The position numbers and the translations under genes are program-made. From the NCBI GenBank assembly GCA_003241215.1, contig QFOL01000119.1, forward strand, positions 1 through 10,941: a DNA stretch of 10,941 nt. The letters are read 5' to 3'. The notes under the pieces are model-generated. The model did not search any database. It was not told the origin of the DNA and worked only from the letters and a program-made list of their open reading frames with translations. Shown piece after piece: positions 1-6,668 of the stretch; within the stretch, counting starts at the first letter, position 1, and each line of letters starts with the position of its first letter. This DNA is from Agrobacterium fabrum (GTDB lineage Bacteria > Pseudomonadota > Alphaproteobacteria > Rhizobiales > Rhizobiaceae).

Positions 1-85
1 AATCCGGATTGCCTGCAATGGCGGGAAGATGCTGGTCGCGAACGATTTTGCCGACGCCGACGATGGCAAGCTTGGTGGCTGACAT
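1..85 (-). CDS. Gfo/Idh/MocA-family sugar dehydrogenase, 5' end only (galactose 1-dehydrogenase-like)
   Basis: Only the first 28 codons are in the window; the gene runs off the left edge. The minus-strand ATG is at 83-85 and the protein begins MSATKLAIVGVGKIVRDQHL. The beta strand followed by GVGKI is the start of an NAD(P)-binding Rossmann fold. The pattern GKIxxDQHxPAI is typical of the Gfo/Idh/MocA oxidoreductases annotated as D-galactose or L-arabinose 1-dehydrogenases, which oxidise the free sugar to its lactone in the cytoplasm. The family is fairly clear, but the substrate cannot be settled from 28 residues. The gene is divergent from the diguanylate cyclase at 395. No strong Shine-Dalgarno sequence is visible upstream of the ATG. 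Confidence 0.75.
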   Translation of the reverse strand, partial: MSATKLAIVGVGKIVRDQHLPAIAGNPD

Positions 86-394
86 GAAGTGGAACCCGTT
101 TGAGTGCTGCAGGAGATAAAGTGTGATTTTTACAAGTTTTTAGCAGAAACGATCGAAGGAGCAAGGTGATCGTTCCCGCGCGTCCCGTCTTTTTTCAAGC
201 TGTAACCTGATAACAAACTTTTTGATATGAGTATTATCGGATTATGTAATATTTAAGAAGCGGAAATATTTTCCTGTTTTTTGAAGTGTTATTTTGTTAA
301 TTGACGATTATAATTTTAATTATTCGATGTATATTCTGTAATCATCGGTATAAAATTTAGATTTCACTTGAGTGGATTTTTGAAGAGCAAGTGC
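86..394. promoter_or_regulatory. Divergent intergenic region with strongly AT-rich right half
   Basis: This 309-bp gap separates two divergent genes and holds no credible gene. From about 185 to 365 it is far richer in A and T than anything else in the window. Several -10-like hexamers read toward the cyclase: TATAAT at 309-314, TATATT at 330-335 and TATAAA at 349-354. A TTGACG at 301-306 has no good -10 partner at 16-18 bp, so no single promoter can be chosen. A 7-bp inverted repeat lies at 148-174, and a short one, GGAAA-TAT-TTTCC, at 262-274. A run of six T at 190-195 is not directly preceded by a stem. Promoters for both flanking genes are presumably here. Confidence 0.5.
148..174. repeat. 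Inverted repeat AACGATC-N13-GATCGTT between divergent genes
   Basis: Perfect 7-bp arms at 148-154 and 168-174 are separated by 13 bp. The repeat lies 63 bp upstream of the minus-strand sugar dehydrogenase ATG and well upstream of the cyclase. It could be a regulator operator, since sugar dehydrogenase genes are often under local repressors, or a chance hairpin. The spacing alone does not identify a regulator family. Confidence 0.35.
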
Positions 395-1609
395 ATGGTG
401 GTTTTACTCAAAGATGACCGGTCGTCGGGCTTCGTTCAGAAGGTCAATGAGAGCAGCCGTCAATTCAATACATATGGATTGATTTTTGGCGTCGCCCTGT
501 ACAATCTCTACCTGTTTGTGGATGTGACGCTTGTGCCGGAGATCATCTGGCTGGATCTGACCGTCCGTCTGTTTGTCATAACCCCGCTTCTGTTCCTTTA
601 TTTTCCTGCCCGGTATTACGCGGTCAAGATGCGGCCGGATGCGGTGGCGCATGAGGTTCTTCACGGGTTGGGCTGCATGCTGGTCGTCGCATCGATCATG
701 TTCATCTATGCCAATGCGCGGGCCTCGTCGGCGAGCGAATATTACATGGGCATCGTCACCGTTGTCCTTTACATGAATACGATACACCGCAAACCGTTTC
801 CGCTTGCGGTCATGGGCACGGTCGGCTGCATGGCGGTTTTCATCGTCGGCATGGAATATGTCACCGTAACGAGCGAAGTGGCCAAGCTGCCGGCGATCAT
901 GTGTTCGGTCGGAATCAGCGCCGTCTCGCTGTTTGCGGCTTATCGTATCGAGCAGGTGGAACGACGGGACTACTTGGCGTCGCTGCGCGAGAAAATGCTG
1001 CTGCAGCGTATCCAAAACGCCAATCACGAACTGCAGCAGCTTTCCAATACCGACCAGCTCACCGGCATCCGCAACCGGCGCAGCTTCGACGAGGCGGCGA
1101 ACGAGATTTCGGGCGGCGGCGGCAGGCCGCGGGCGCTCATCCTTCTCGATGTCGACTATTTCAAGAACTATAATGACTCGGAAGGCCACGTGGCCGGCGA
1201 TGATTGTCTGCGCAGGATCGCCGGCAGGCTGCGAAGCGCCCTGCGCAGGGATGATGGCGACAGAAGTTTCGTCGCGCGTTATGGTGGCGAGGAATTTGTG
1301 GTTCTGCTCGACAATTGCGTTGTTTCCGCCGCACTCGCCATCGGTGAAAGACTGAGATTGGCGGTGATCGACGAGGCCATACCCCATCTCAACCGCCCCG
1401 ACGGGCGGGAGATCGTCACCGTCAGCCTCGGCATCGCGGTTTCCGGTGACGGCAAAGAGATCATATACGAGATGGTCAACCGGGCCGACGTGGCGCTTTA
1501 CGAGGCAAAGCGCCAGGGCCGCGACCGGCTGGTACTGGCCTCCGGTCATGCGGGGACGATTGCCGGGCCAGCGGGGCTTTACGGCGTCGGAGCCGCGATG
1601 TCGGCATAG
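395..1609 (+). CDS. Membrane-bound diguanylate cyclase (GGDEF, GGEEF motif)
   Basis: The 404-residue protein would make cyclic di-GMP from two GTP at the inner membrane. Hydrophobic segments near residues 27-47, 52-71, 91-107, 115-130, 137-156 and 165-183 suggest about six membrane spans. They match no sensor domain I can name. A charged, probably coiled-coil linker (184-216) leads to the GGDEF domain from about 217. Catalytic features look intact: metal-binding Asp252 and Asp254 in LDVDYF, the NDSEGHVAGD nucleotide loop, and GGEEF at 297-301. The inhibitory RxxD site expected just before the motif reads GDRS, so feedback inhibition by product at that site is unlikely. I chose ATG 395 because GAAGAG at 382-387 is well placed; a TTG at 368 would add nine residues but has no ribosome site. 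The last 20 or so residues are a Gly/Ala-rich tail. Confidence 0.93.
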   Translation: MVVLLKDDRSSGFVQKVNESSRQFNTYGLIFGVALYNLYLFVDVTLVPEIIWLDLTVRLFVITPLLFLYFPARYYAVKMRPDAVAHEVLHGLGCMLVVASIMFIYANARASSASEYYMGIVTVVLYMNTIHRKPFPLAVMGTVGCMAVFIVGMEYVTVTSEVAKLPAIMCSVGISAVSLFAAYRIEQVERRDYLASLREKMLLQRIQNANHELQQLSNTDQLTGIRNRRSFDEAANEISGGGGRPRALILLDVDYFKNYNDSEGHVAGDDCLRRIAGRLRSALRRDDGDRSFVARYGGEEFVVLLDNCVVSAALAIGERLRLAVIDEAIPHLNRPDGREIVTVSLGIAVSGDGKEIIYEMVNRADVALYEAKRQGRDRLVLASGHAGTIAGPAGLYGVGAAMSA

Positions 1610-1629
1610 GATACTGATGTCCGGGGATG

Positions 1630-1638
1630 TGTTATAAT
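1630..1638 (+). promoter_or_regulatory. Extended -10 promoter candidate TGTTATAAT
   Basis: The sequence matches the extended -10 consensus TGnTATAAT exactly, in the 111-bp gap between the cyclase and the EAL gene. Position 1610-1615, where a -35 would lie, reads GATACT, which is poor; extended -10 promoters can tolerate this. Transcription would begin near 1645, inside the hairpin at 1643-1661. This suggests the EAL gene has its own promoter rather than relying on readthrough. Confidence 0.4.
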
Positions 1639-1642
1639 TTCT

Positions 1643-1661
1643 ATCCTGCGCCAAGCAGGAT
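1643..1661 (+). repeat. Hairpin ATCCTGC-GCCAA-GCAGGAT after the cyclase gene
   Basis: A perfect 7-bp stem (1643-1649 and 1655-1661) with a 5-nt loop is followed by only a few T. It lies 33 bp after the cyclase stop. It may be a weak terminator for that gene or a structured 5' end on the EAL transcript; without a T tract the terminator reading is uncertain. Confidence 0.35.
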
Positions 1662-1676
1662 TTGTGAAGGCCATAT

Positions 1677-1690
1677 GCCGGAATTCCGGC
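1677..1690. repeat. 14-bp perfect palindrome GCCGGAATTCCGGC
   Basis: A perfect palindrome without spacer lies 31 bp before the chosen start of the EAL gene and downstream of the putative promoter. It could be a repressor site or chance in GC-rich DNA. I do not recognise it as a known operator. Confidence 0.3.
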
Positions 1691-1720
1691 GCCAGAACAA
1701 ATAATGACCGGGGAATGCAG

Positions 1721-3661
1721 ATGATGGAATTGATCGCCACACAAGCGGCAGCATCCGCCGCCGAACTTCCATTCCTGCTGCTTCAGGCGGCCGCCGTCGT
1801 TGGCATGGTGTCCGTGCTGATCCTGCTGCGGCGAAACATTGCCCTCGATGACCCCCGCTATAAAATCTATTATGGCATCGTGTTCGGAATGACGGGCTTT
1901 CTGTTGACGCTGCTGGTTTCCGAATTCATCAAGCTGCCCTCCAAACCTTACATCCGCTCCGACCTGCTGTTTTTCGCCGGCTTGCTTGGCTCCTGGCAGG
2001 GCGGTTTGATCAGCCTGTCCCTGGTGGCGGCCGGGCGTTTTGTGTTCGGCGGTCCCGTGCTGTTTTTTGCGGCCCTGCAGGACATGGTCGTCATTTCGGC
2101 CTGCGGCATCATCATGTATGGCTGGATGCGCAAGCGCCGTCTCGCCGATCTTGGAATTCGGGATATCCTCACCGTCTTTGCGGTCAGGTTCATTGCCGTG
2201 CTGCTTGCCATCGCACTCTCATTCGCGCTGGGTCTGGTCGATCAGGCACTGTTTTTGAGCGCAGTGGGCCGCCGAACCCTCGGTGCTGTTGCCGTCGGCC
2301 TGCCGATGATCGTCTGCCTGTTCATGCTTCTGCGCAGCGAGGCCCGGGCGCGGGAAGAGGCGAAGAAGCGCGAGGTGGCGGCTCGTACGGACTCATTGAC
2401 CGGCTTGCCCAACAGGCGCGCGCTCAAAGATCATATAGAAGCGACAATGCGGCACGATCCCGCCGTTCCGCATGCCCTCATTCTGATCGAGATCGTCAAT
2501 ATTGCCGATGTCGCCGCCTGCGAGGGCGAGGACTGGAGCGATCTTTTCTGGCCCAAGCTGGCGCAGGAAATCTGCGATGGTAAAGACGGTCTGCTGGGCA
2601 TGTCCAATACGCCCTGCAGCTTCATGTTCGGCGATACGACACTTGCGGTCGTCATGCAGGGGATTTCGCTGGAAAAGTCGGAAAGTGCGAAACTCATGAT
2701 GCATCTGCATGACGGGTTGAGCGCGTTTTGCCGCTCGGCGGAAGCGGGGCCGGTTCCGCATCTCAAGATCGGTGCGGCAAATCTGGACCGGCTTTCCCGG
2801 CAGAATGTGGCCTCCTTCCTCCGGCAACTCAGCCTGGCGCTGAAGGGAAGCGATCATCCGGTACAGATTTTCCCCTTCTCCTTTGCCGAAAAAGCCATAC
2901 GGGACGAGGCGGTGCGGCAGATGCTGGGCGCCTGGATCAAATCCGGCAGGCCACCCATTTATTATCAGCCGAAATTCGCAATGCGCGATCGCCGCATGAT
3001 CGGCGCCGAAGCGCTCCTGCGTGCGGTGGATACACGCGGACAGGCGGTGTCGCCCTATTATGTGCTGGAAATCGCCGAACGGCATCGGCTGCTGGTGGAA
3101 TTCGAATGGTCGACGATCGTAGCCGTCGTGCGCGACCTTGGTGAGCTGCACGGCCTCGAGGCGGATTTTCATCTGGCCGTGAATATTTCCGCGTCGTCTT
3201 TTGCGACTGCGCGTTTCGGAGACCGGGTCGTCGCGCTGCTGCACGAAATGGCGGTGCCTGCGCATCGCCTCTCGATCGAAGTGACGGAGATGAGCAGGAT
3301 ACCGACCACCGATGTCGTGCAGCAGAATTTCGATGCGCTGGTAACCGCAGGCGTCCGGCTGGCGCTCGACGATTTCGGCACCGGCTATGCCGCGCTCACC
3401 TTGCTGGCGCGGTTTCCTTTCGAAGAGGTCAAGATCGATCACTGGATGACGTCGAGGCTCGATCAGTCGCGGTTCAGGGATGCCATCGCGCTTGCCTTCG
3501 AGAGTGCGGACCGTTACGGCGCCAAGCTGGTGGCCGAAGGCATAGAAACGGAGGAGCAGAGCCGGCTTCTCATACAGATGGGCATCCGCTTCGGTCAGGG
3601 TTATCTTTATTCGCCCGCCGTACCGCTTGAGCGGTTGCAGCCGCACCGGGAATGCGCCTAG
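1721..3661 (+). CDS. 5TM (LytS/YhcK-type) sensor, degenerate GGDEF, EAL c-di-GMP phosphodiesterase
   Basis: The 646-residue inner-membrane protein probably hydrolyses c-di-GMP to pGpG. Membrane segments span about residues 15-205; the stretch around 80-112, with R79, AGLLG, R106 and GG, resembles the LytS-YhcK 5TM receptor domain. A GGDEF-like domain follows from about 221 (TDSLTGLPNRR at 223-233), but the GGDEF signature itself is missing (FMFGDTTLAV in that area), so cyclase activity is unlikely. The EAL domain (about 405-640) keeps its key residues: E430 in EALLR, Asn in VNIS, Glu in IEVTE, the DDFGTGY aspartates at 550-551, Lys in VKID, Glu in AEGIE, and Gln in GQGY. ATG 1721 has GGGGA at 1710-1714 six bases upstream; ATG 1715, ATG 1724 and GTG 1664 are alternatives. 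The ligand is unknown. Confidence 0.9.
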   Translation: MMELIATQAAASAAELPFLLLQAAAVVGMVSVLILLRRNIALDDPRYKIYYGIVFGMTGFLLTLLVSEFIKLPSKPYIRSDLLFFAGLLGSWQGGLISLSLVAAGRFVFGGPVLFFAALQDMVVISACGIIMYGWMRKRRLADLGIRDILTVFAVRFIAVLLAIALSFALGLVDQALFLSAVGRRTLGAVAVGLPMIVCLFMLLRSEARAREEAKKREVAARTDSLTGLPNRRALKDHIEATMRHDPAVPHALILIEIVNIADVAACEGEDWSDLFWPKLAQEICDGKDGLLGMSNTPCSFMFGDTTLAVVMQGISLEKSESAKLMMHLHDGLSAFCRSAEAGPVPHLKIGAANLDRLSRQNVASFLRQLSLALKGSDHPVQIFPFSFAEKAIRDEAVRQMLGAWIKSGRPPIYYQPKFAMRDRRMIGAEALLRAVDTRGQAVSPYYVLEIAERHRLLVEFEWSTIVAVVRDLGELHGLEADFHLAVNISASSFATARFGDRVVALLHEMAVPAHRLSIEVTEMSRIPTTDVVQQNFDALVTAGVRLALDDFGTGYAALTLLARFPFEEVKIDHWMTSRLDQSRFRDAIALAFESADRYGAKLVAEGIETEEQSRLLIQMGIRFGQGYLYSPAVPLERLQPHRECA

Positions 3662-3812
3662 CGCGCCGGGATCGTTTGTCTTCTTGTGGCGACCGATGGC
3701 GGCAGGATGGAAATTCAGCCTCGGCCGGATTGAATGTTCTCCCGGTCTGTGCTGGGAAGGTCCTTCGACGAACCAATGTTGCGACCGCATTTCCGGTCAC
3801 GCGAGCGAGCCG

Positions 3813-5474
3813 ATGGCTGAAAACAACGATGTATGGAGCGACATGTCTGCAAAGTCGGCTCCGCACGTGCCGCAAGAAGCGGGTACACGCGCCGGCGGCG
3901 CCGACCGGTCCCTGCGGGCCGTATCGGCCGGCCGGCGCATGGCGGGCGATACGCGCGTCCCGGCAGCCTGGCCCTTGCTCAGGGTGTTTCTGGTCTGGGG
4001 GCTGCTCATGGCGGCTGTCATTTCCGCTCTGGCAGCGTCCCAATATGTCAGCCTGCTCGGCGAACTGGAGCGGCAGAGCGACGCCCTGCAGGCCGAGGCC
4101 TCCCGCCGGGCCGATCAGCATGACGCCCATGTGACGGCGCTTTCTGCGGTGGCGCAGGCGGAGCAGGGGGCGGATTACGGCCTGCTGCTCGATGTCGCTG
4201 CGCCCATTCTGCAATTTTACCCGCGCATTGACGAGGTTCAGCTGGTTTCCCTCAATGAGGCGGGGCCTGCCATCGGCACCCGGCCGCTGGAAAACGAACT
4301 GATAGCGGCGATCCGCAAGGCGGCATCGGTATTTTCCGGCCGACCGGCCCTGCTGGCGAGCGATCTCAGGCCCGGCCATTACATGATCGTCAAGCGCAGC
4401 CCCAATAGCGAGACGGCCTCGAAAGTGCTGGTGCTTGCCGTCGATGCCGCGCGGCTTCTGGCGTCGGATGTTCCGTTCTGGTCGACGAAACAGGCGGTGA
4501 TCCGCCTGAAAATGCCTGACGGTACGGTCCTCGTCGGCCCGCCTTCGCTGCCGGAAGCACCGCAATATGTCCGGCAGCTCAGCAGCGCCAGCCAGCCGCT
4601 CACGCTCGAAGTCGCGCTCTCGATCACCTGGCGTGATCTTTTGCCGGGCCGCGCCCTGCTGGCGGGCATGGCCGGCGCCAGCGTCGTTTTCCTGCTCGGC
4701 GCTGTCATGGTAAAACAGAGGACGCGCATGCGCGCCGCTGAAAGACGGGCCGAACTGAGCGGCATGGAGGCGAGACTTACCCATGCTTCGCGGGTCAATG
4801 CTCTCGGAGAGATGGCGAGCGGCCTCGCCCATGAACTGACCCAGCCCTTGACGGCGATATTGGCGCAGGCGCAGGCCGGGCGGCGGCTGCTTGCCCGTCA
4901 GGATATCACGGCCCTTTCCGGTGCTCTCGACGATATGATCGATCAGGCGCGCTGCGCCGCCAATATGCTCGACCGGTTTCGCAACTGGTCGCTGCCGCAC
5001 CGCCAGCCGGTGGCGGCGCATGATCTTCGTGACGCCCTGCGCAACGTCGATGCGCTGCTTGCCGGCGAGGCGGCCCGGCATGAGGCCAGCATCGACATCG
5101 CCATGCCCGAGGCTCCACTTTTGGTGCGGGTCGATCCGGTGGAAATAGAACAGGTGATGTTCAATCTGCTGCGCAACGCGCTCGATGCGCTCGCAGCCAT
5201 TGAAGGCAGGCGCGCAATCACCGCCAGATTGAGCCGAGGCGGCGATTTTGCCGTTCTCGAGGTTGCCGATAATGGCCCCGGTGTCGCGCCGGGCCTGCGC
5301 GACCGGCTGTTCACGCCTTTCGCCACTACGAAAAAGAACGGCATGGGGCTTGGACTTGCCCTCAGCCAGCGGCTGGTGGAGCGCGCCGGCGGCGAAATCC
5401 TCTATGTCGAAAGTGAGAATGGCGCGCTTTTCCGGGTTGTCCTCCCGATTGCGGCGGAGGCGCAGACCCCATGA
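3813..5474 (+). CDS. Membrane sensor histidine kinase (HisKA/HATPase_c, DctB/FixL-like class)
   Basis: The 553-residue kinase should autophosphorylate on His340 and pass phosphate to the regulator encoded next. It has a cytoplasmic N-terminus, TM1 near 54-77, about 200 periplasmic residues (78-278) with no domain I recognise, and TM2 near 279-301. The H-box GLAHELTQPLTAI (337-349) follows, in the form typical of kinases paired with FixJ-type regulators. The ATPase domain has its N box (FNLLRNALDAL, Asn455), its DNGPG box (Asp486), and FATTKKNGMGLGLA. The reading frame stays open back to 3627, but that stretch is rich in Cys and Trp and looks non-coding. ATG 3843, with GGAG at 3835-3838, is a credible alternative start (543 residues); ATG 3939 is less likely. 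The 151-bp gap after the EAL gene has a small inverted repeat, GACCG-N6-CGGTC (3783-3798). The last four bases overlap the regulator gene. Confidence 0.92.
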   Translation: MAENNDVWSDMSAKSAPHVPQEAGTRAGGADRSLRAVSAGRRMAGDTRVPAAWPLLRVFLVWGLLMAAVISALAASQYVSLLGELERQSDALQAEASRRADQHDAHVTALSAVAQAEQGADYGLLLDVAAPILQFYPRIDEVQLVSLNEAGPAIGTRPLENELIAAIRKAASVFSGRPALLASDLRPGHYMIVKRSPNSETASKVLVLAVDAARLLASDVPFWSTKQAVIRLKMPDGTVLVGPPSLPEAPQYVRQLSSASQPLTLEVALSITWRDLLPGRALLAGMAGASVVFLLGAVMVKQRTRMRAAERRAELSGMEARLTHASRVNALGEMASGLAHELTQPLTAILAQAQAGRRLLARQDITALSGALDDMIDQARCAANMLDRFRNWSLPHRQPVAAHDLRDALRNVDALLAGEAARHEASIDIAMPEAPLLVRVDPVEIEQVMFNLLRNALDALAAIEGRRAITARLSRGGDFAVLEVADNGPGVAPGLRDRLFTPFATTKKNGMGLGLALSQRLVERAGGEILYVESENGALFRVVLPIAAEAQTP

Positions 5475-6079
5475 CACTACCCGTCTATCTCGTCGACGAC
5501 GACGATGCCGTGCGCAAGGCGCTGATCCTGCTCCTGTCCACCGTCGGCATCAAGGCGAAGGGTTTTGCCGATCCGGTGGTGTTTCTCGGCCAGCTGGCCG
5601 CGCTCGAGCCGGGCTGTCTCATCTTCGATATCCGCATGCCCGCCATCACCGGATTGAAATTGCAGGAGAAGCTGACGGAAGAGGGGATCGACTGGCCTGT
5701 CATCATCATTTCCGGTCACGGCAATATCGAAGCCTGCCGCCGGGCCTTTCACAATGGAGCTGTGGATTTTCTTTCCAAGCCCGTGGATGAGCAGGATCTC
5801 ATCGACGCGATCCAGAAGGCGCACGGGATATTGGCCCGCACACTCGATGCAAAAGCGTTGCACGCGGAAACAATGGCGCTTTTGTCGCTGCTGACTGCAC
5901 GCGAACGGGAAATACTCGAACGCATCGCACTCGGTTTCACCACGCGCCAGATCGCCGACGGGCTTGGCCTGTCGCCACGCACGGTGGACAGCCATCGCGC
6001 CGCCATCGGCCTCAAGCTCGGCACCACCTCGCAGGCGGAAATGACAAGGCTCTGGCTGGAAGCCGGTGCGGATCGGTAG
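5471..6079 (+). CDS. FixJ/NarL-family response regulator with LuxR-type DNA-binding domain
   Basis: The 202-residue cytoplasmic transcription regulator is paired with the kinase just upstream. The receiver domain (1-120) has the acidic cluster DDDD at 9-12, phosphorylatable Asp53 in IFDIRMP, Ser81 in IISGHG, and Lys103 in LSKPVDE. A short linker leads to a LuxR/GerE helix-turn-helix (about 138-196), with LTAREREILE and the recognition stretch SPRTVDSHRA. The layout and sequence are those of FixJ-type regulators. ATG 5471 overlaps the kinase stop as ATGA, the usual sign of coupled translation; GGAGG lies at 5456-5460 inside the kinase gene. Its targets are not shown directly. An inverted repeat over its own stop codon and before the GlcG-like gene is a candidate site. 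Confidence 0.95.
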   Translation: MTLPVYLVDDDDAVRKALILLLSTVGIKAKGFADPVVFLGQLAALEPGCLIFDIRMPAITGLKLQEKLTEEGIDWPVIIISGHGNIEACRRAFHNGAVDFLSKPVDEQDLIDAIQKAHGILARTLDAKALHAETMALLSLLTAREREILERIALGFTTRQIADGLGLSPRTVDSHRAAIGLKLGTTSQAEMTRLWLEAGADR

Positions 6080-6088
6080 AACTACCGA
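6073..6088. promoter_or_regulatory. 16-bp inverted repeat TCGGTAG-AA-CTACCGA, candidate operator
   Basis: Perfect 7-bp arms with a 2-bp centre include the TAG stop of the response regulator. A near copy of the right arm, CTACGGA, lies at 6103-6109, exactly 21 bp downstream of CTACCGA (6082-6088), which puts the two on the same helix face. The next gene starts at 6169. LuxR-type regulators bind short inverted or direct repeats, so this is a reasonable site for the adjacent regulator, but no consensus is known to me. Confidence 0.4.
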
Positions 6089-6119
6089 GCCGCCGGCAAG
6101 TCCTACGGATTCGCGGCTC
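6087..6119 (+). repeat. Inverted repeat GAGCCGC-N19-GCGGCTC after the regulator gene
   Basis: Perfect 7-bp arms lie at 6087-6093 and 6113-6119 and share two bases with the preceding inverted repeat. In RNA the two hairpins would compete for those bases. There is no T tract after it, so it is not a classical terminator. Confidence 0.3.
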
Positions 6120-6141
6120 AACGCCATCGGCCTAAGCTGCA

Positions 6142-6162
6142 GTCCTCATCAAGCAAGAGGAC
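6142..6162 (+). promoter_or_regulatory. Hairpin covering the ribosome-binding site of the GlcG-like gene
   Basis: GTCCTC (6142-6147) is the exact complement of GAGGAC (6157-6162), with a 9-nt loop. The right arm contains most of AGAGGA (6156-6161), the Shine-Dalgarno sequence seven bases before ATG 6169. The stem would lower translation when formed. It is only 6 bp, so it could be chance. Confidence 0.35.
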
Positions 6163-6168
6163 CTTTTC

Positions 6169-6651
6169 ATGATCCGCAATCTTCTCATCGCCTCCGTTCT
6201 GATCGCACCTTCGGCCGCATTGGCGCAGACGCTGCCGACGGCGCCTTATCTGCCGCTCGAAATGGCGGAAAAGGCGGCCAAGGCAGCACTTCAGGCCTGC
6301 TCGGCCAAGGGCAACGCCGTCACCGTTGCCATCGTCGCCCGTGATGGCGCCACCAAGACGGTGCTGAAGGCGGATGGCTCCGGCCCGCACACGGTCTCCA
6401 GCGCAACCGGCAAGGCCTTTGCCGCCGCATCGCTCGGCCGCGATACCGGTGAAATCGCCGAATTCGTCGCCTCCAAGCCCGCCAATGAAGGCCTGCGCAC
6501 CATGGATGACCGTCTGGTCGTTCAGGCCGGCGGTCTGCCCATCAAGATCGGCGACGCACTGGTCGGCGGTATCGGCGTTGGCGGCGCACCGTCGGGCGCG
6601 ATCGATACCGAATGCGCCCGCGAAGGCCTCAACGCCATCGGCGCGAAGTAA
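6169..6651 (+). CDS. Secreted GlcG/HbpS-family (haem-degrading/haem-binding domain) protein
   Basis: The 160-residue protein begins with a clear Sec signal peptide: basic start, hydrophobic core, then ALA before Gln20, with cleavage likely after Ala19. The mature part matches the GlcG/HbpS fold (Pfam Haem_degrading, PF03928): an N-terminal helix, a strand with VAIVARDG, the helix ATGKAFAAASLG, then GGLPIKIGD and GGIGVGGA near the C-terminus. Two cysteines, 44 and 149, could form a periplasmic disulfide. Family members include the haem-binding HbpS of Streptomyces, which modulates a two-component kinase, and GlcG of unclear role; haem binding here is not proven by sequence. ATG 6169 has AGAGGA seven bases upstream. 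The 89-bp gap after the regulator holds the repeats described separately. The position suggests a target or partner of the upstream kinase-regulator pair. Confidence 0.87.
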   Translation: MIRNLLIASVLIAPSAALAQTLPTAPYLPLEMAEKAAKAALQACSAKGNAVTVAIVARDGATKTVLKADGSGPHTVSSATGKAFAAASLGRDTGEIAEFVASKPANEGLRTMDDRLVVQAGGLPIKIGDALVGGIGVGGAPSGAIDTECAREGLNAIGAK

Positions 6652-6668
6652 GCCGCGTCAGCACGGTA

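Noticed and set aside
148..195. Inverted repeat plus T6 run as an intrinsic terminator
   Set aside because: The T run starts about 15 nt after the stem, and no gene on that strand ends nearby.
404..3790. Two long minus-strand open frames (404-1744 and 2393-3790) opposite the cyclase and EAL genes
   Set aside because: Both lie antisense to well-supported conserved domains and show no family features of their own.
3627..3812. N-terminal extension of the histidine kinase frame overlapping the EAL gene end
   Set aside because: The extension needs a TTG start with no ribosome site and is rich in Cys, Trp and Pro, unlike the rest of the protein. Starts at 3813 or 3843 fit better.
3570..5477. A 635-codon minus-strand open frame opposite the histidine kinase
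   Set aside because: The plus strand carries intact H, N and G boxes. The antisense product looks like compositional by-product with no motif.
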